In this document: positions 38,037-45,552 of the stretch, piece after piece | Numbering within the stretch: the first letter of the stretch is position 1 | Layout of the letters: the number at the start of each line of letters is the position of its first letter | From: Streptomyces diastatochromogenes | Lineage (GTDB): Bacteria > Actinomycetota > Actinomycetes > Streptomycetales > Streptomycetaceae | Reading direction: 5' to 3' | Assembly: GCF_002242805.1 (NCBI RefSeq) | Contig: NZ_MCGQ01000014.1 | Location: forward strand, 186,001-250,000 | Length of the DNA: 64,000 nucleotides | Position numbers and translations under genes: made by a program | The notes under the pieces: model-generated | What the model saw: the letters and a program-made list of their open reading frames with translations, nothing else | Told to the model about the DNA's origin: nothing | Database searches by the model: none

Positions 38037-38375
38037 ATGGGTGCGGAGTCCGTCCCTCGCAGGGAAGTGGTCACCGGACGGCCCGGCACCGACCGCGCCG
38101 GCCTGCCCCGGCCCCGCCCCGCAGTCCCGGCCGAAGAGGACACCGCCGTAAGGATATTGATGCATCGTCAGATGCGGGCGGCGCTCACCGCCACGGTCCT
38201 GCTCGCGGCCTCGCTGGGCCTGCTTCCCGTGACGCTGCGGCTGCTTCCGCTCGCGGACACCTGGCCGAGTGTCTGGCTCGTCCTGGGCGTGGCGCCGTAT
38301 CCCGCCCTGCTGTGCGCGGGTGCCTGGTACGTCCGCCGTGCCGAGCGCAACGAGGGTGACGTGACCGCGCGTTGA
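38037..38375 (+). CDS. Small two-helix membrane protein preceding the SSS symporter
   Basis: 112 aa. A charged N-terminus of about 45 residues is followed by two hydrophobic segments (about 50-72, TATVLLAASLGLLPVTLRLL; 78-98, VWLVLGVAPYPALLCAGAWY) and a charged end. Small two-helix proteins (DUF485/DUF4212-like) are regularly coded just before sodium/solute symporters of the acetate type. Start ATG at 38037 with GGGGAG (38025-38030). Its TGA overlaps the TTG start of the symporter (TTGA). Likely an accessory subunit of the symporter. Confidence 0.75.
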   Translation: MGAESVPRREVVTGRPGTDRAGLPRPRPAVPAEEDTAVRILMHRQMRAALTATVLLAASLGLLPVTLRLLPLADTWPSVWLVLGVAPYPALLCAGAWYVRRAERNEGDVTAR

Positions 38376-40123
38376 ACCAGACGTACGGAATAGCCGGCGT
38401 GACGGCCGTGGTCCTGGCCACGGTGCTCGTCGGCGCGCTGGGTCTGCGCATCTCCCGGACCACCTCGGACTTCTACGTCGCCTCGCGCAGCGTCCCGCCG
38501 CGGCTCAACGCGTTCGCGGTCAGCGGTGAGTACCTGTCCGCCGCCTCCTTCCTCGGCGTCGCCGGACTGGTCCTCGCCCAGGGCGTCGACATGCTCTGGT
38601 TCCCCATCGGCTACACCGCCGGGTTCCTGGTGCTGCTGGCCTTCGTCGCCGCCCCGCTGCGCCGCTCCGGCGCCTACACCCTGCCGGACTTCGCCGAGGC
38701 ACGGCTGGAGTCCCGGGCCGTGCGGCGGATCGCGAGCGTGCTGGTCGTCGGCGTCGGCTGGCTCTATCTGCTGCCCCAGCTGCGCGGCGCCGGACTGACC
38801 CTGCGGCTGCTCACCGGCGCGCCCAGCTGGTTCGGTGGCCTGGTCGTCGCCGCCGTGGTGACCGTGGCGGTGGCCTCCGGAGGCATGCGCAGCATCACCT
38901 TCGTCCAGGCGTTCCAGTACTGGCTGAAACTCACCGCCCTCCTGGTGCCCGCCGTGTTCCTGCTGCTGACCTGGCGCGCCGACCACACGCCGGCCCCGTC
39001 CTGGGACGAACGGCCCGTCTTCCAGCGCTCCACCCCGGTGCGCTTCGACAGTCCGCTGACCCTCACCGTCCACGAGCCGGTACGGATCACCGCGACCGGA
39101 ACCGTCGACGGCCGGGCCCTGGACGGCGGCCCGCACACCCTGGAGGCCGGCAGCCACCGGATCGGCGCCGACACCACCCTGCGCTTCCCGCCCGGCGCCC
39201 GCGTGCCGCTGCCCGACGAAGGCGGCGGCCACGCGGCCCCGTCGAGCTGGGCGAACCCGCTGTCGGCCGGGCGTGAGGACCACGGTCTGTACGCCACCTA
39301 CGGGCTGATCCTCGCCACCTTCCTCGGCACCATGGGCCTGCCGCACGTCGTCGTGCGCTTCTACACCAACCCCGACGGCCGTGCGGCCCGCCGCACCACC
39401 GTCGTCGTACTCGGGCTGCTCGGTGCCTTCTACCTGCTGATCCCGCTCTACGGCGTGCTCGGCCGGCTCTACGCGCCCGACCTGCTGCTGACCGGCGACA
39501 CCGATGCGGCCGTCCTCGTCCTGCCGAAGCGGCTGATCGGCGGAGTCGGCGGCGACCTGCTCGGCGCGCTCGTCGCGGGCGGCGCCTGCGCGGCGTTCCT
39601 GTCCACCGTCTCCGGACTCACCATGTCCGTCGCCGGCGTCCTCGCCCAGGACGTGCTGCCGACCCTCGGCATCCGGCACTTCCGGCTGGCGACGCTGCCG
39701 GCGATCGCGGTGCCCACCGCGGCCAACGCCGTCGTCAGCGACCTGCCCGTGGCCGACGCCGTCGGCCTCGCCTTCGCCGTGTCCGCCTCCTCGTTCTGCC
39801 CGCTGCTCCTGCTCGGCATCTGGTGGCGCGGCCTCACCGCGCCCGGCGCCGTCGCCGGACTGCTCCTCGGCGGCGGCTCGGCGCTCACCGCGGTGACGGT
39901 GACCATCGCGGGCGGGGCCCGCTCCGGCCCGCTGCACACGCTGCTGGCCTGGCCCGCCGTCTGGTCGGTACCCGTGGGGTTCGCCGCGATGGTGCTGATC
40001 TCCCTGGCCACCCGCGACCGGGTCCCCGCGAGCGCCGCCGCCACCATGGCCAGGCTCCATCTGCCCGAGGCGCTGACCGGCGGTGCCGTGGTGCGGGACG
40101 CCCATCCGGACCGGGCCGTATGA
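38372..40123 (+). CDS. Sodium/solute symporter (cation acetate symporter, ActP-like)
   Basis: 583 aa, SSS family with about 13 membrane helices. SDFYVASRSVPPRLNAFAVS and GEYLSAASFLGVAGLVLAQG are the N-terminal family signature; FLGTMGLPHVVVRFYTNPDG and GGACAAFLSTVSGLTMSVAG mark the core. Compared with typical ActP there is a large hydrophilic, beta-rich insert of about 100 residues on the outside (coded at about 38980-39285). TTG start overlaps the previous stop; its own stop overlaps the kinase ATG (ATGA). Transports a short monocarboxylate such as acetate or pyruvate, presumably controlled by the flanking two-component system. Confidence 0.9.
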   Translation: MNQTYGIAGVTAVVLATVLVGALGLRISRTTSDFYVASRSVPPRLNAFAVSGEYLSAASFLGVAGLVLAQGVDMLWFPIGYTAGFLVLLAFVAAPLRRSGAYTLPDFAEARLESRAVRRIASVLVVGVGWLYLLPQLRGAGLTLRLLTGAPSWFGGLVVAAVVTVAVASGGMRSITFVQAFQYWLKLTALLVPAVFLLLTWRADHTPAPSWDERPVFQRSTPVRFDSPLTLTVHEPVRITATGTVDGRALDGGPHTLEAGSHRIGADTTLRFPPGARVPLPDEGGGHAAPSSWANPLSAGREDHGLYATYGLILATFLGTMGLPHVVVRFYTNPDGRAARRTTVVVLGLLGAFYLLIPLYGVLGRLYAPDLLLTGDTDAAVLVLPKRLIGGVGGDLLGALVAGGACAAFLSTVSGLTMSVAGVLAQDVLPTLGIRHFRLATLPAIAVPTAANAVVSDLPVADAVGLAFAVSASSFCPLLLLGIWWRGLTAPGAVAGLLLGGGSALTAVTVTIAGGARSGPLHTLLAWPAVWSVPVGFAAMVLISLATRDRVPASAAATMARLHLPEALTGGAVVRDAHPDRAV

Positions 40124-41328
40124 GCGCACTCGGCACCGTCGCCCTGGCCCTCGCCGGGCTCGCGCTGTTCGCGCTCGGCGCCGCCCTCGGCCATGCCGGC
40201 GCCCGCCGGCAGCAGGAGAACCCGGCCGGTCCCGGCACCCCCGTCGAACGGGCCACCTTCCACACCCTGCACACGGCCTCGCTCGCCGCCCCGCCCCTGC
40301 GCGCGGGCCTCACCGCGGACACGGCCCGCAAGGCGGCCCGGCGGCTGCGCCCCCTGCTCGGCACGGTCGCCCTCGCCCTCACCGACGAGGAGTCCGTGCT
40401 GGCCTGGGACGGCGTCGGCGACCACCACCGCGACGAGGCCGAAGCGCAACTCGCCCAGGCCCTGCGCACCGGCCGTACCCAGACCTTCGCGCTGTCCTGC
40501 GGCAACGACACCTGCCCCGTCCGCTGGGGGGTCGTGGCGCCGCTCACCGTCGACGGCCAACGGCCCGGCACGCTCGCCGCGTTCGGCGACCAGGAGTCCG
40601 CCGTGATCGTCCGGGCTGCTGAGGAAGTGGCCCGCTGGGTCTCCGTGCAGCTCGAACTCGTCGAGCTGGACCGGGCCCGCTCCGGCGTCATCGAGGCGGA
40701 GATCCGGGCTCTGCGCGCCCAGATCTCCCCGCACTTCATCTACAACTCCCTGGCGAGCATCGCCTCGTTCGTCCGTACCGACCCCGAGCGGGCCCGTGAA
40801 CTCCTCCTGGAGTTCGCCGACTTCACCCGCTACTCCTTCCGCCGGGGTGGCGACTTCACCACCCTCGCGGAGGAGCTGCGCTCCATCGAGCAGTACCTCG
40901 AACTGGCCCGCGCCCGCTTCGGCAGACGCCTCGAGGTGACCCTGCGGATCGCCCCCGAGGTGCTGCCGGTCACCCTGCCCTTCCTCTGTCTGCAACCCCT
41001 CGTCGAGAACGCGCTCAAACACGGTCTGGAGGAGTCCGTGGACCGCGGCCGCATCACGATCATCGCGGAGGACGAGGGCACCGAGGCCCGGGTCGTCATC
41101 GAGGACAACGGCGTCGGCATGGACCCGCAGCGCCTGCGCGACATCCTGCGCGGCAGGGGCGGCCCGTCCGCCGGCATCGGCCTGAGCAACGTGGACACAC
41201 GACTGCGCCAGGTGTACGGCGACGAACACGGCCTGGTCATCGAGACCGGCGTCGGCGCCGGCACGAAGATCACGGTACGCGTACCGAAGTTCCGCTCCGG
41301 CGTCCGTCCGGCACACCCGGCGACATGA
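40120..41328 (+). CDS. LytS-type sensor histidine kinase
   Basis: 402 aa. One N-terminal membrane helix (about residues 3-22), then a GAF-like region (60-190). The His_kinase box RAQISPHFIYNSLASIASFV carries phospho-acceptor H205. The HATPase domain has VENALKHGLEESV, VIEDNGVGMD and GIGLSNVDTRLRQVYG. It is translationally coupled to the symporter (ATGA overlap). Its regulator is very probably the LytTR protein at 37154-37921. It ends inside the first unit of the 14-bp tandem repeat. Confidence 0.92.
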   Translation: MSALGTVALALAGLALFALGAALGHAGARRQQENPAGPGTPVERATFHTLHTASLAAPPLRAGLTADTARKAARRLRPLLGTVALALTDEESVLAWDGVGDHHRDEAEAQLAQALRTGRTQTFALSCGNDTCPVRWGVVAPLTVDGQRPGTLAAFGDQESAVIVRAAEEVARWVSVQLELVELDRARSGVIEAEIRALRAQISPHFIYNSLASIASFVRTDPERARELLLEFADFTRYSFRRGGDFTTLAEELRSIEQYLELARARFGRRLEVTLRIAPEVLPVTLPFLCLQPLVENALKHGLEESVDRGRITIIAEDEGTEARVVIEDNGVGMDPQRLRDILRGRGGPSAGIGLSNVDTRLRQVYGDEHGLVIETGVGAGTKITVRVPKFRSGVRPAHPAT

Positions 41329-41393
41329 ATCCGGTGGCATGAACCCGACGACGTGAACCCGACGACGTGAATCTGATGACGTGAACCCGATGA
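41324..41393. repeat. Five tandem 14-bp repeats
   Basis: Five contiguous 14-bp units at 41324, 41338, 41352, 41366 and 41380; consensus C(A/G)TGAACCCGA(C/T)GA, with unit 1 CATGAATCCGGTGG the most diverged. A partial sixth copy begins at 41394. The kinase stop TGA is inside unit 1, and the array ends 18 nt before the DUF6817 start codon. Each unit carries a TGA in the same place, but 14 bp is not a codon multiple, so the frame shifts between units. Confidence 0.9.
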
Positions 41394-41411
41394 CATGGAA
41401 GCGTAAGTGGC

Positions 41412-41984
41412 ATGGACACGAACGCCGAGCCCGCTTCCCCTGCCGCCGCCGACCAGGCCGTGGCCCTGCTGCGCGCGCTGGGGGCGGAAGACATGGCCCA
41501 CCCGGGCGGCACCCTCCTCGCGCACCTGCGGCGCGTACAGGCTCGGCTCGCCGTGTGGCGGGCCCGCCCCGCCCTCCAGCTCGCCGGGCTCTGCCACGCG
41601 TTCTACGGCACCGACGGCTTTCCGACCGGACTGCTGCCCGTGGACCGCCGTACCGACCTCGCGGCGGTGATCGGCACCGAGGCCGAGGCGATCGTCTACC
41701 TGTACGCCTCCTGCGACCGGAAGGCCACCTACCCGGATCTCGCCCGGCCCGGTGCCCCCTTCCACGACCGCTTCACCGGCCGTTCCCTGGTTCCGGAGCC
41801 GCAGCCGCGCCGGGACTTCGCCGAGCTGTCGGCCGCGAACGAACTCGACCTCGCCCGCGTCGACCCCGCCTTCCGCGACCGGTGGGGCCCGGACCTCCTC
41901 GCCCTCTTCACCCGCTTCCAGGACCTGCTGAGCGCCGACGCGTGGCTCGACTGCCGTACGGTCCTCGGCGCGCCCGGGCGGTGA
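41412..41984 (+). CDS. DUF6817-family protein
   Basis: 190 aa. LRALGAEDMAHPGGTLLAHL, LAGLCHAFYGTDGFPTGLLP and EAEAIVYLYASCDRKATY match the DUF6817 family, a helical domain reminiscent of HD-type hydrolases because of its conserved His residues. It has no known function, signal peptide or membrane helix. The start ATG at 41412 has a weak GGAAGCG upstream, just after the 14-bp repeats, so its translation may depend on read-through from the kinase. Confidence 0.8.
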   Translation: MDTNAEPASPAAADQAVALLRALGAEDMAHPGGTLLAHLRRVQARLAVWRARPALQLAGLCHAFYGTDGFPTGLLPVDRRTDLAAVIGTEAEAIVYLYASCDRKATYPDLARPGAPFHDRFTGRSLVPEPQPRRDFAELSAANELDLARVDPAFRDRWGPDLLALFTRFQDLLSADAWLDCRTVLGAPGR

Positions 41985-41992
41985 TCCCTGCC

Positions 41993-42021
41993 TTGCCTGT
42001 GCCGATTGCCCGGCGCAGTCT
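41993..42021 (+). promoter_or_regulatory. Probable leaderless promoter of the IclR regulator
   Basis: TTGCCT (41993-41998), a 17-bp spacer and CAGTCT (42016-42021). The ATG of the regulator begins exactly 6 nt later and no ribosome site precedes it, so transcription and translation would start together. Confidence 0.5.
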
Positions 42022-42027
42022 GTTCGT

Positions 42028-42786
42028 ATGGGCGTTCAGGACGGCCCCACGCTCATCTCGTCCGTGCAGCGGGCCTTCCGGCTGCTGGAGGCGGTGAGCG
42101 CGCACGCGAACGGCGCGCCGGCGAAGCAGCTGGCACGCGAGACCGGGCTGCCCCTGGCCACCGCCTATCACCTGCTGCGGACCCTGGTCCACGACGGCTA
42201 CCTGAGCAAACTCGACGACGGCGGCTTCGTCCTGGGCGACAAGCTGAAGTCGCTGCACACGGCGGGCAGCGTGCAGACGCTGCTCAGCCGCGTCCGCCCG
42301 ACGCTCGCCGCGCTGCGGGACGAGCTGGTGACCGCCACCTACCTCACGTTCTACGAGGACGGCGAGATCAGGGTCGCCGAGATCGTCGACGGTCCCCGGA
42401 CACCCCGGGTGGACCTCTGGGTGGGGATGGAGGACGCCGGACACGCCACCGCGCTCGGCAAGTCCGTGCTGCGGGAACTGGACGACGACTCCCGCCGGGA
42501 CTACCTGTCCAGGCACCACCTCGCCGACCTCACGCCACGGACCGTCACCAGCGCTCCGGAACTGATCCGCAGACTCGACCAGTCCCCGATGGCACCGGCC
42601 GTCACGGACCTGGAGGAGTACAGCCTGGGCACCGTGTGCGTCGCCGTTCCCGTCTACGCGGGGGACACGCTCGGCTCGCTCGGCGTCTCCCTGCCGGTGG
42701 AGCGGCATGCCAGACTCGAGGAGATCCGGGCCCGGCTGATCCCGACCGCGAACCGCGTGACCAGGAGCCTCTCTCTCACTATCTGA
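42028..42786 (+). CDS. IclR-family transcription regulator
   Basis: 252 aa. Winged helix at the N-terminus (SSVQRAFRLLEAVSAHANGA, KQLARETGLPLATAYHLLRT), then the IclR effector-binding domain (about 80-245; TALGKSVLRELDDD, YSLGTVCVAVPVY). Ligands of this family are usually aromatic acids, sugars or glyoxylate; none is suggested by the neighbours (DUF6817 and a phosphatase). A strong inverted repeat of the kind bound by IclR proteins lies just downstream at 42819-42839. Translation appears to be leaderless. Confidence 0.92.
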   Translation: MGVQDGPTLISSVQRAFRLLEAVSAHANGAPAKQLARETGLPLATAYHLLRTLVHDGYLSKLDDGGFVLGDKLKSLHTAGSVQTLLSRVRPTLAALRDELVTATYLTFYEDGEIRVAEIVDGPRTPRVDLWVGMEDAGHATALGKSVLRELDDDSRRDYLSRHHLADLTPRTVTSAPELIRRLDQSPMAPAVTDLEEYSLGTVCVAVPVYAGDTLGSLGVSLPVERHARLEEIRARLIPTANRVTRSLSLTI

Positions 42787-42818
42787 AAATCCGCGCCTTG
42801 TGGCCGCCCGCACCCAAC

Positions 42819-42839
42819 CCGTTTCCTTATGTGAAACGG
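42819..42839. promoter_or_regulatory. IclR-type inverted repeat between the IclR and SpoIIE genes
   Basis: CCGTTTC-CTTATGT-GAAACGG, perfect 7-bp arms around a 7-bp centre (42819-42825 and 42833-42839). It is AT-rich relative to its surroundings and of the TTTC-N7-GAAA form common for IclR-family operators. It lies 32 nt past the IclR stop and 13 nt before the ATG at 42853. Confidence 0.65.
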
Positions 42840-42852
42840 ACATTCCGGGTGT

Positions 42853-44175
42853 ATGCCCCGTACAGGTGAGGACTGCGGACGAGAGATGAGCCAGGCGCGA
42901 CACCACTGGCCGATGCGGCTGACGAGCAACCGAGCGGGCCGGCCCCGGGCGGCTGCCCACCGGCGTGCCGCCGGGCAGCTCGCTGCCGGACTGCCCGTGC
43001 TGCCGGTGCTGATCGTAACCGTCATCGTGCTCGTCGACCTCACCGGAGGCGCGGGGATGATCTGCCTGCCGCTCCTGGTGGCCGCACCCGCGCTGGCCGC
43101 CACCACCAACGGGCCGCGCGGTGTGCTCTGCGTCGGTCTCCTGGCCACGGTGCTGGGCGCGCTGCTCGGCACCGAGGGCGGGGTTCCCGATCGCGAACTG
43201 GTGGCCGTCCTGTCCGCCCTGCTGGCCGTCACCGCGGCCAGTGCCCTGGCCAGCGCGCTGACCGGCCGTCGGGAACGGGTCCTCGCGGCCGTCCGCACGG
43301 TCGCCGAGGCCGCCCAGCACGCCCTCCTGCAGCCCGTCCCGGAGACCGTGGGCCCGTTCCAGGTCGCCGTCCGCTACAGCGCCGCAGCGGCGGAGGCCCG
43401 CATCGGCGGGGATCTCTACGCCCTGGTGTCCACCCCGCACGGGGTCCGGCTGATCGTCGGTGACGTGCGCGGCAAGGGGCTGCCCGCGGTGAGTACCGCC
43501 GCACTCGTGCTCGGTGTCTTCCGTGAGGCCGCCTATGACGAGCCCGACCTGCTCGCCGTCGTCGGCCGGATCGAGCGGAGCCTGGCGCGCAACCTCGGCG
43601 CCGACGACTTCGTCACCGCCGTGGTCGCCGGATACCCCGGGACGGGGGAGCAGCTGGAGGTGGTGAACTGCGGGCACGCGCCTCCGCTGCTGATCTCGGC
43701 GTCCGGAGAGGTCGTGGCGGTGGAGCCCTCCCATCCCGCTCCGCCGCTCGGGCTGCGCGCCCTGTCGGCTCAGGCCCCGCACCTGCAGCTGCTGCCCTTC
43801 GCCGACGGGGATCAGCTGCTGCTCTACACCGACGGGGTCACCGAGGCCCGCGATCACGCTCGCGAGTTCTACCCGCTGGCCGAAGGGGTGGCCCGGCACG
43901 CGTGCGACGAGCCGGCGCGTACGCTCACCGCGCTCCATGACGAGCTGCTCGCCCATGTGGGCGGCCGGCTGCACGACGACGCCGCGCTGCTCCTGCTGCG
44001 CAAGCGGACCATGGCCGAACCGGTGCCCGCGCAGTCCCGGTCAGAGGCCGGGTCGGAGGTCGGGACAGAGGTCGGGACAGAGGTCAGGACAGAGGTTGGG
44101 TCAGAGGTCGGGCTTCAGATCGCGACGAGGTCGGCCCACCGGGTGACCCCGCCCGAGTGGACGCGTATGCCGTGA
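42853..44175 (+). CDS. Membrane-anchored SpoIIE/PP2C-type phosphatase
   Basis: 440 aa if started at ATG 42853; ATG 42886 (GAGAG just before it) is an alternative. Three hydrophobic segments occupy about residues 45-135, then a SpoIIE-type PP2C domain: YSAAAAEARIGGDLYALV, IVGDVRGKGLPAVSTAALVL, LLLYTDGVTEARD and HDDAALLLL give the four metal-binding Asp motifs. Family members dephosphorylate anti-anti-sigma proteins. The C-terminus is odd: a 12-bp DNA repeat makes a run of (S/T)EVG units, and the final about 20 residues are antisense to the end of the ATPase gene (61-bp overlap), as if an original stop had been lost. Confidence 0.88.
   Translation: MPRTGEDCGREMSQARHHWPMRLTSNRAGRPRAAAHRRAAGQLAAGLPVLPVLIVTVIVLVDLTGGAGMICLPLLVAAPALAATTNGPRGVLCVGLLATVLGALLGTEGGVPDRELVAVLSALLAVTAASALASALTGRRERVLAAVRTVAEAAQHALLQPVPETVGPFQVAVRYSAAAAEARIGGDLYALVSTPHGVRLIVGDVRGKGLPAVSTAALVLGVFREAAYDEPDLLAVVGRIERSLARNLGADDFVTAVVAGYPGTGEQLEVVNCGHAPPLLISASGEVVAVEPSHPAPPLGLRALSAQAPHLQLLPFADGDQLLLYTDGVTEARDHAREFYPLAEGVARHACDEPARTLTALHDELLAHVGGRLHDDAALLLLRKRTMAEPVPAQSRSEAGSEVGTEVGTEVRTEVGSEVGLQIATRSAHRVTPPEWTRMP
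44041..44112. repeat. Six tandem 12-bp repeats in the phosphatase 3' end
   Basis: Six contiguous 12-bp units (44041-44112), consensus ACAGAGGTCGGG with T or A at position 1 and few other changes. Because 12 is a multiple of 3 the frame is kept, and the units encode four-residue repeats such as TEVG and SEVG. They end 2 nt before the stop codon of the opposite gene. Confidence 0.9.
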
Positions 44176-44540
44176 CGGCTCGCGAGGGCGTGGACGATCG
44201 CCTCGCCCCGGCCGTGCTCGTCCGGGTCGATCCCGACCCGGGGCTGTCCCACCGGAAACGCGGATCCGGTGTCGGTGACCTCGACGCGCAGGGTGCAGCG
44301 CTCGTCGACCCGCACCCACGACAGGCGCAGCCTGGCCGGGGGCAGGGCGTGCACGATCGCGTTGGTGACCAGCTCGGACACCATCAGCAGCGCGTCCTCG
44401 ACGATCTCCGCGGACACCTGCCAGTCGGCGAGGACGGCCCGTACCCGGCGGCGTACGGCCGGGACGGCGCCGGCGACGGGAGGCAGCGGACACACGTGTT
44501 CGCATGCCTCCCGAAGCAGCGTATTCAGCTGAGCCGCCAT
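44115..44540 (-). CDS. Anti-sigma-type ATP-binding protein (HATPase_c_2)
   Basis: 141 aa. The Bergerat fold motifs are MVSELVTNAIVHA (N box), VTDTGSAFPVG (G1) and a shortened G2 (DEHGRGEAIVHALASRHG). This is the small RsbW/SpoIIAB-like ATPase class common in Streptomyces, which binds sigma factors or anti-anti-sigma proteins. ATG at 44540 with GAGGAGAG upstream. It is convergent with the SpoIIE-type phosphatase gene and overlaps its 3' end by 61 bp. Having the two activities side by side fits a partner-switching circuit. Confidence 0.9.
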   Translation of the reverse strand: MAAQLNTLLREACEHVCPLPPVAGAVPAVRRRVRAVLADWQVSAEIVEDALLMVSELVTNAIVHALPPARLRLSWVRVDERCTLRVEVTDTGSAFPVGQPRVGIDPDEHGRGEAIVHALASRHGIRVHSGGVTRWADLVAI

Positions 44541-44727
44541 GTTCTCTCCTCGGGTCTTCCTGCCGGTCGGGCGCCTGTCGTGCAGGCGCGTTTCCGGGCC
44601 TCGAAGAAAGGTATGGAGACAAACCGGGCGGGTCAATGAACAGCGGTCGGCATTATCGAACGCCCCGCGTCCCGCCCGAAGCCGGCACGGCCCGTCCGCC
44701 CGTGAAGCGAAGCGGCCGTGGCGGTAA

Positions 44728-44739
44728 TACGCTCGCTTC
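44728..44739 (+). promoter_or_regulatory. -10 element of a probable leaderless gylR promoter
   Basis: TACGCT (44728-44733) lies exactly 6 nt before the gylR ATG, and the bases between, CGCTTC, contain no ribosome site. This TAnnnT-N6-ATG arrangement is typical for leaderless transcripts in Streptomyces. No convincing -35 is visible. The rest of the 44541-44739 interval shows nothing else. Confidence 0.55.
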
Positions 44740-45507
44740 ATGGCCGGCCCAGTCCAGTCGATCGAACGGGCGGCGGCGATCCTGCGGCTGCTCGCCGCCG
44801 GGCCCCGCCGACTCGGGCTCGGCGAGGTGGCGGCCTCGCTCGGCCTGGCGAAGGGCACCGCCCACGGCATCCTGCGCACCCTCCAGCACGTGGACTTCGT
44901 GGAACAGGACGCGGCGACCGGGAAGTACCAGCTCGGGGCCGCCCTGCTGCACCTCGGCACCAGCTACCTGGACGTCAACGAGCTGCGGTCGCGCTCCCTC
45001 AACTGGGCCGACGCCCTCGCCGCCCGCAGCGGGGAGGCGGTCCGTCTGGGGACCCCGCTGGAGGGCATGGTGCTCGTCGTCCACCACGTGTTCCGCCCGG
45101 ACGACACGTTCCAGACCCTGGACGTGGGCTCCCTGCTGCCCCTGCACGCCTCCTCGCTCGGCAAGGTACTGCTGGCCTACGGGGCCGCATCCCTCGACCC
45201 GGAGCAGGCGGCGCAGCTGGAGGCGTACACCCGGCACACCCTGGTCACCCCCGAGCAGCTGACCCGGGCGCTCGCCGAGGTCCGGGAACTCGGCTGGGCC
45301 GCCGAGATCCAGGAGATGAGCATGGGCGAGGCCGGGCTCGCCGCGCCGATCCGGGGCCACGGCGGCCTCGTCGTCGGCGCGATCGGGCTGTCCGGGCACG
45401 TCGAGCGGATCTGTGACAGCCAGGGCCGCCCCCGCCCGAGCCAGATCACCCTGATCCGCGAGGCCGCGCGGGCGATCTCCAGAGACCTGGGGGCCACTCG
45501 CTGGTAG
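44740..45507 (+). CDS. gylR: IclR-family glycerol operon regulator GylR
   Basis: 255 aa. Winged helix (SIERAAAILRLLAAGPRRLG, VAASLGLAKGTAHGILRTLQ) and an IclR effector domain (ASSLGKVLLAYGAASLDPEQ; AAPIRGHGGLVVGAIGLSG). The sequence and its position immediately before glpK (45 nt) identify it as GylR, the glycerol-3-phosphate-responsive repressor of the Streptomyces gyl operon. In the classical locus glpF lies between gylR and glpK, and glpD follows; here neither is present. Confidence 0.88.
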   Translation: MAGPVQSIERAAAILRLLAAGPRRLGLGEVAASLGLAKGTAHGILRTLQHVDFVEQDAATGKYQLGAALLHLGTSYLDVNELRSRSLNWADALAARSGEAVRLGTPLEGMVLVVHHVFRPDDTFQTLDVGSLLPLHASSLGKVLLAYGAASLDPEQAAQLEAYTRHTLVTPEQLTRALAEVRELGWAAEIQEMSMGEAGLAAPIRGHGGLVVGAIGLSGHVERICDSQGRPRPSQITLIREAARAISRDLGATRW

Positions 45508-45552
45508 ACCCGGACCGGCCGCTCCCCGACCCGTCGGAAGGCAGACCCGATC

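Noticed and set aside
41324..41393. CRISPR array
   Set aside because: The units are 14 bp and directly contiguous without spacers; there are no cas genes in the window.
42853..44540. Treating the SpoIIE phosphatase and the small ATPase as one operon
   Set aside because: They are on opposite strands and converge with a 61-bp overlap, so they cannot share a transcript.
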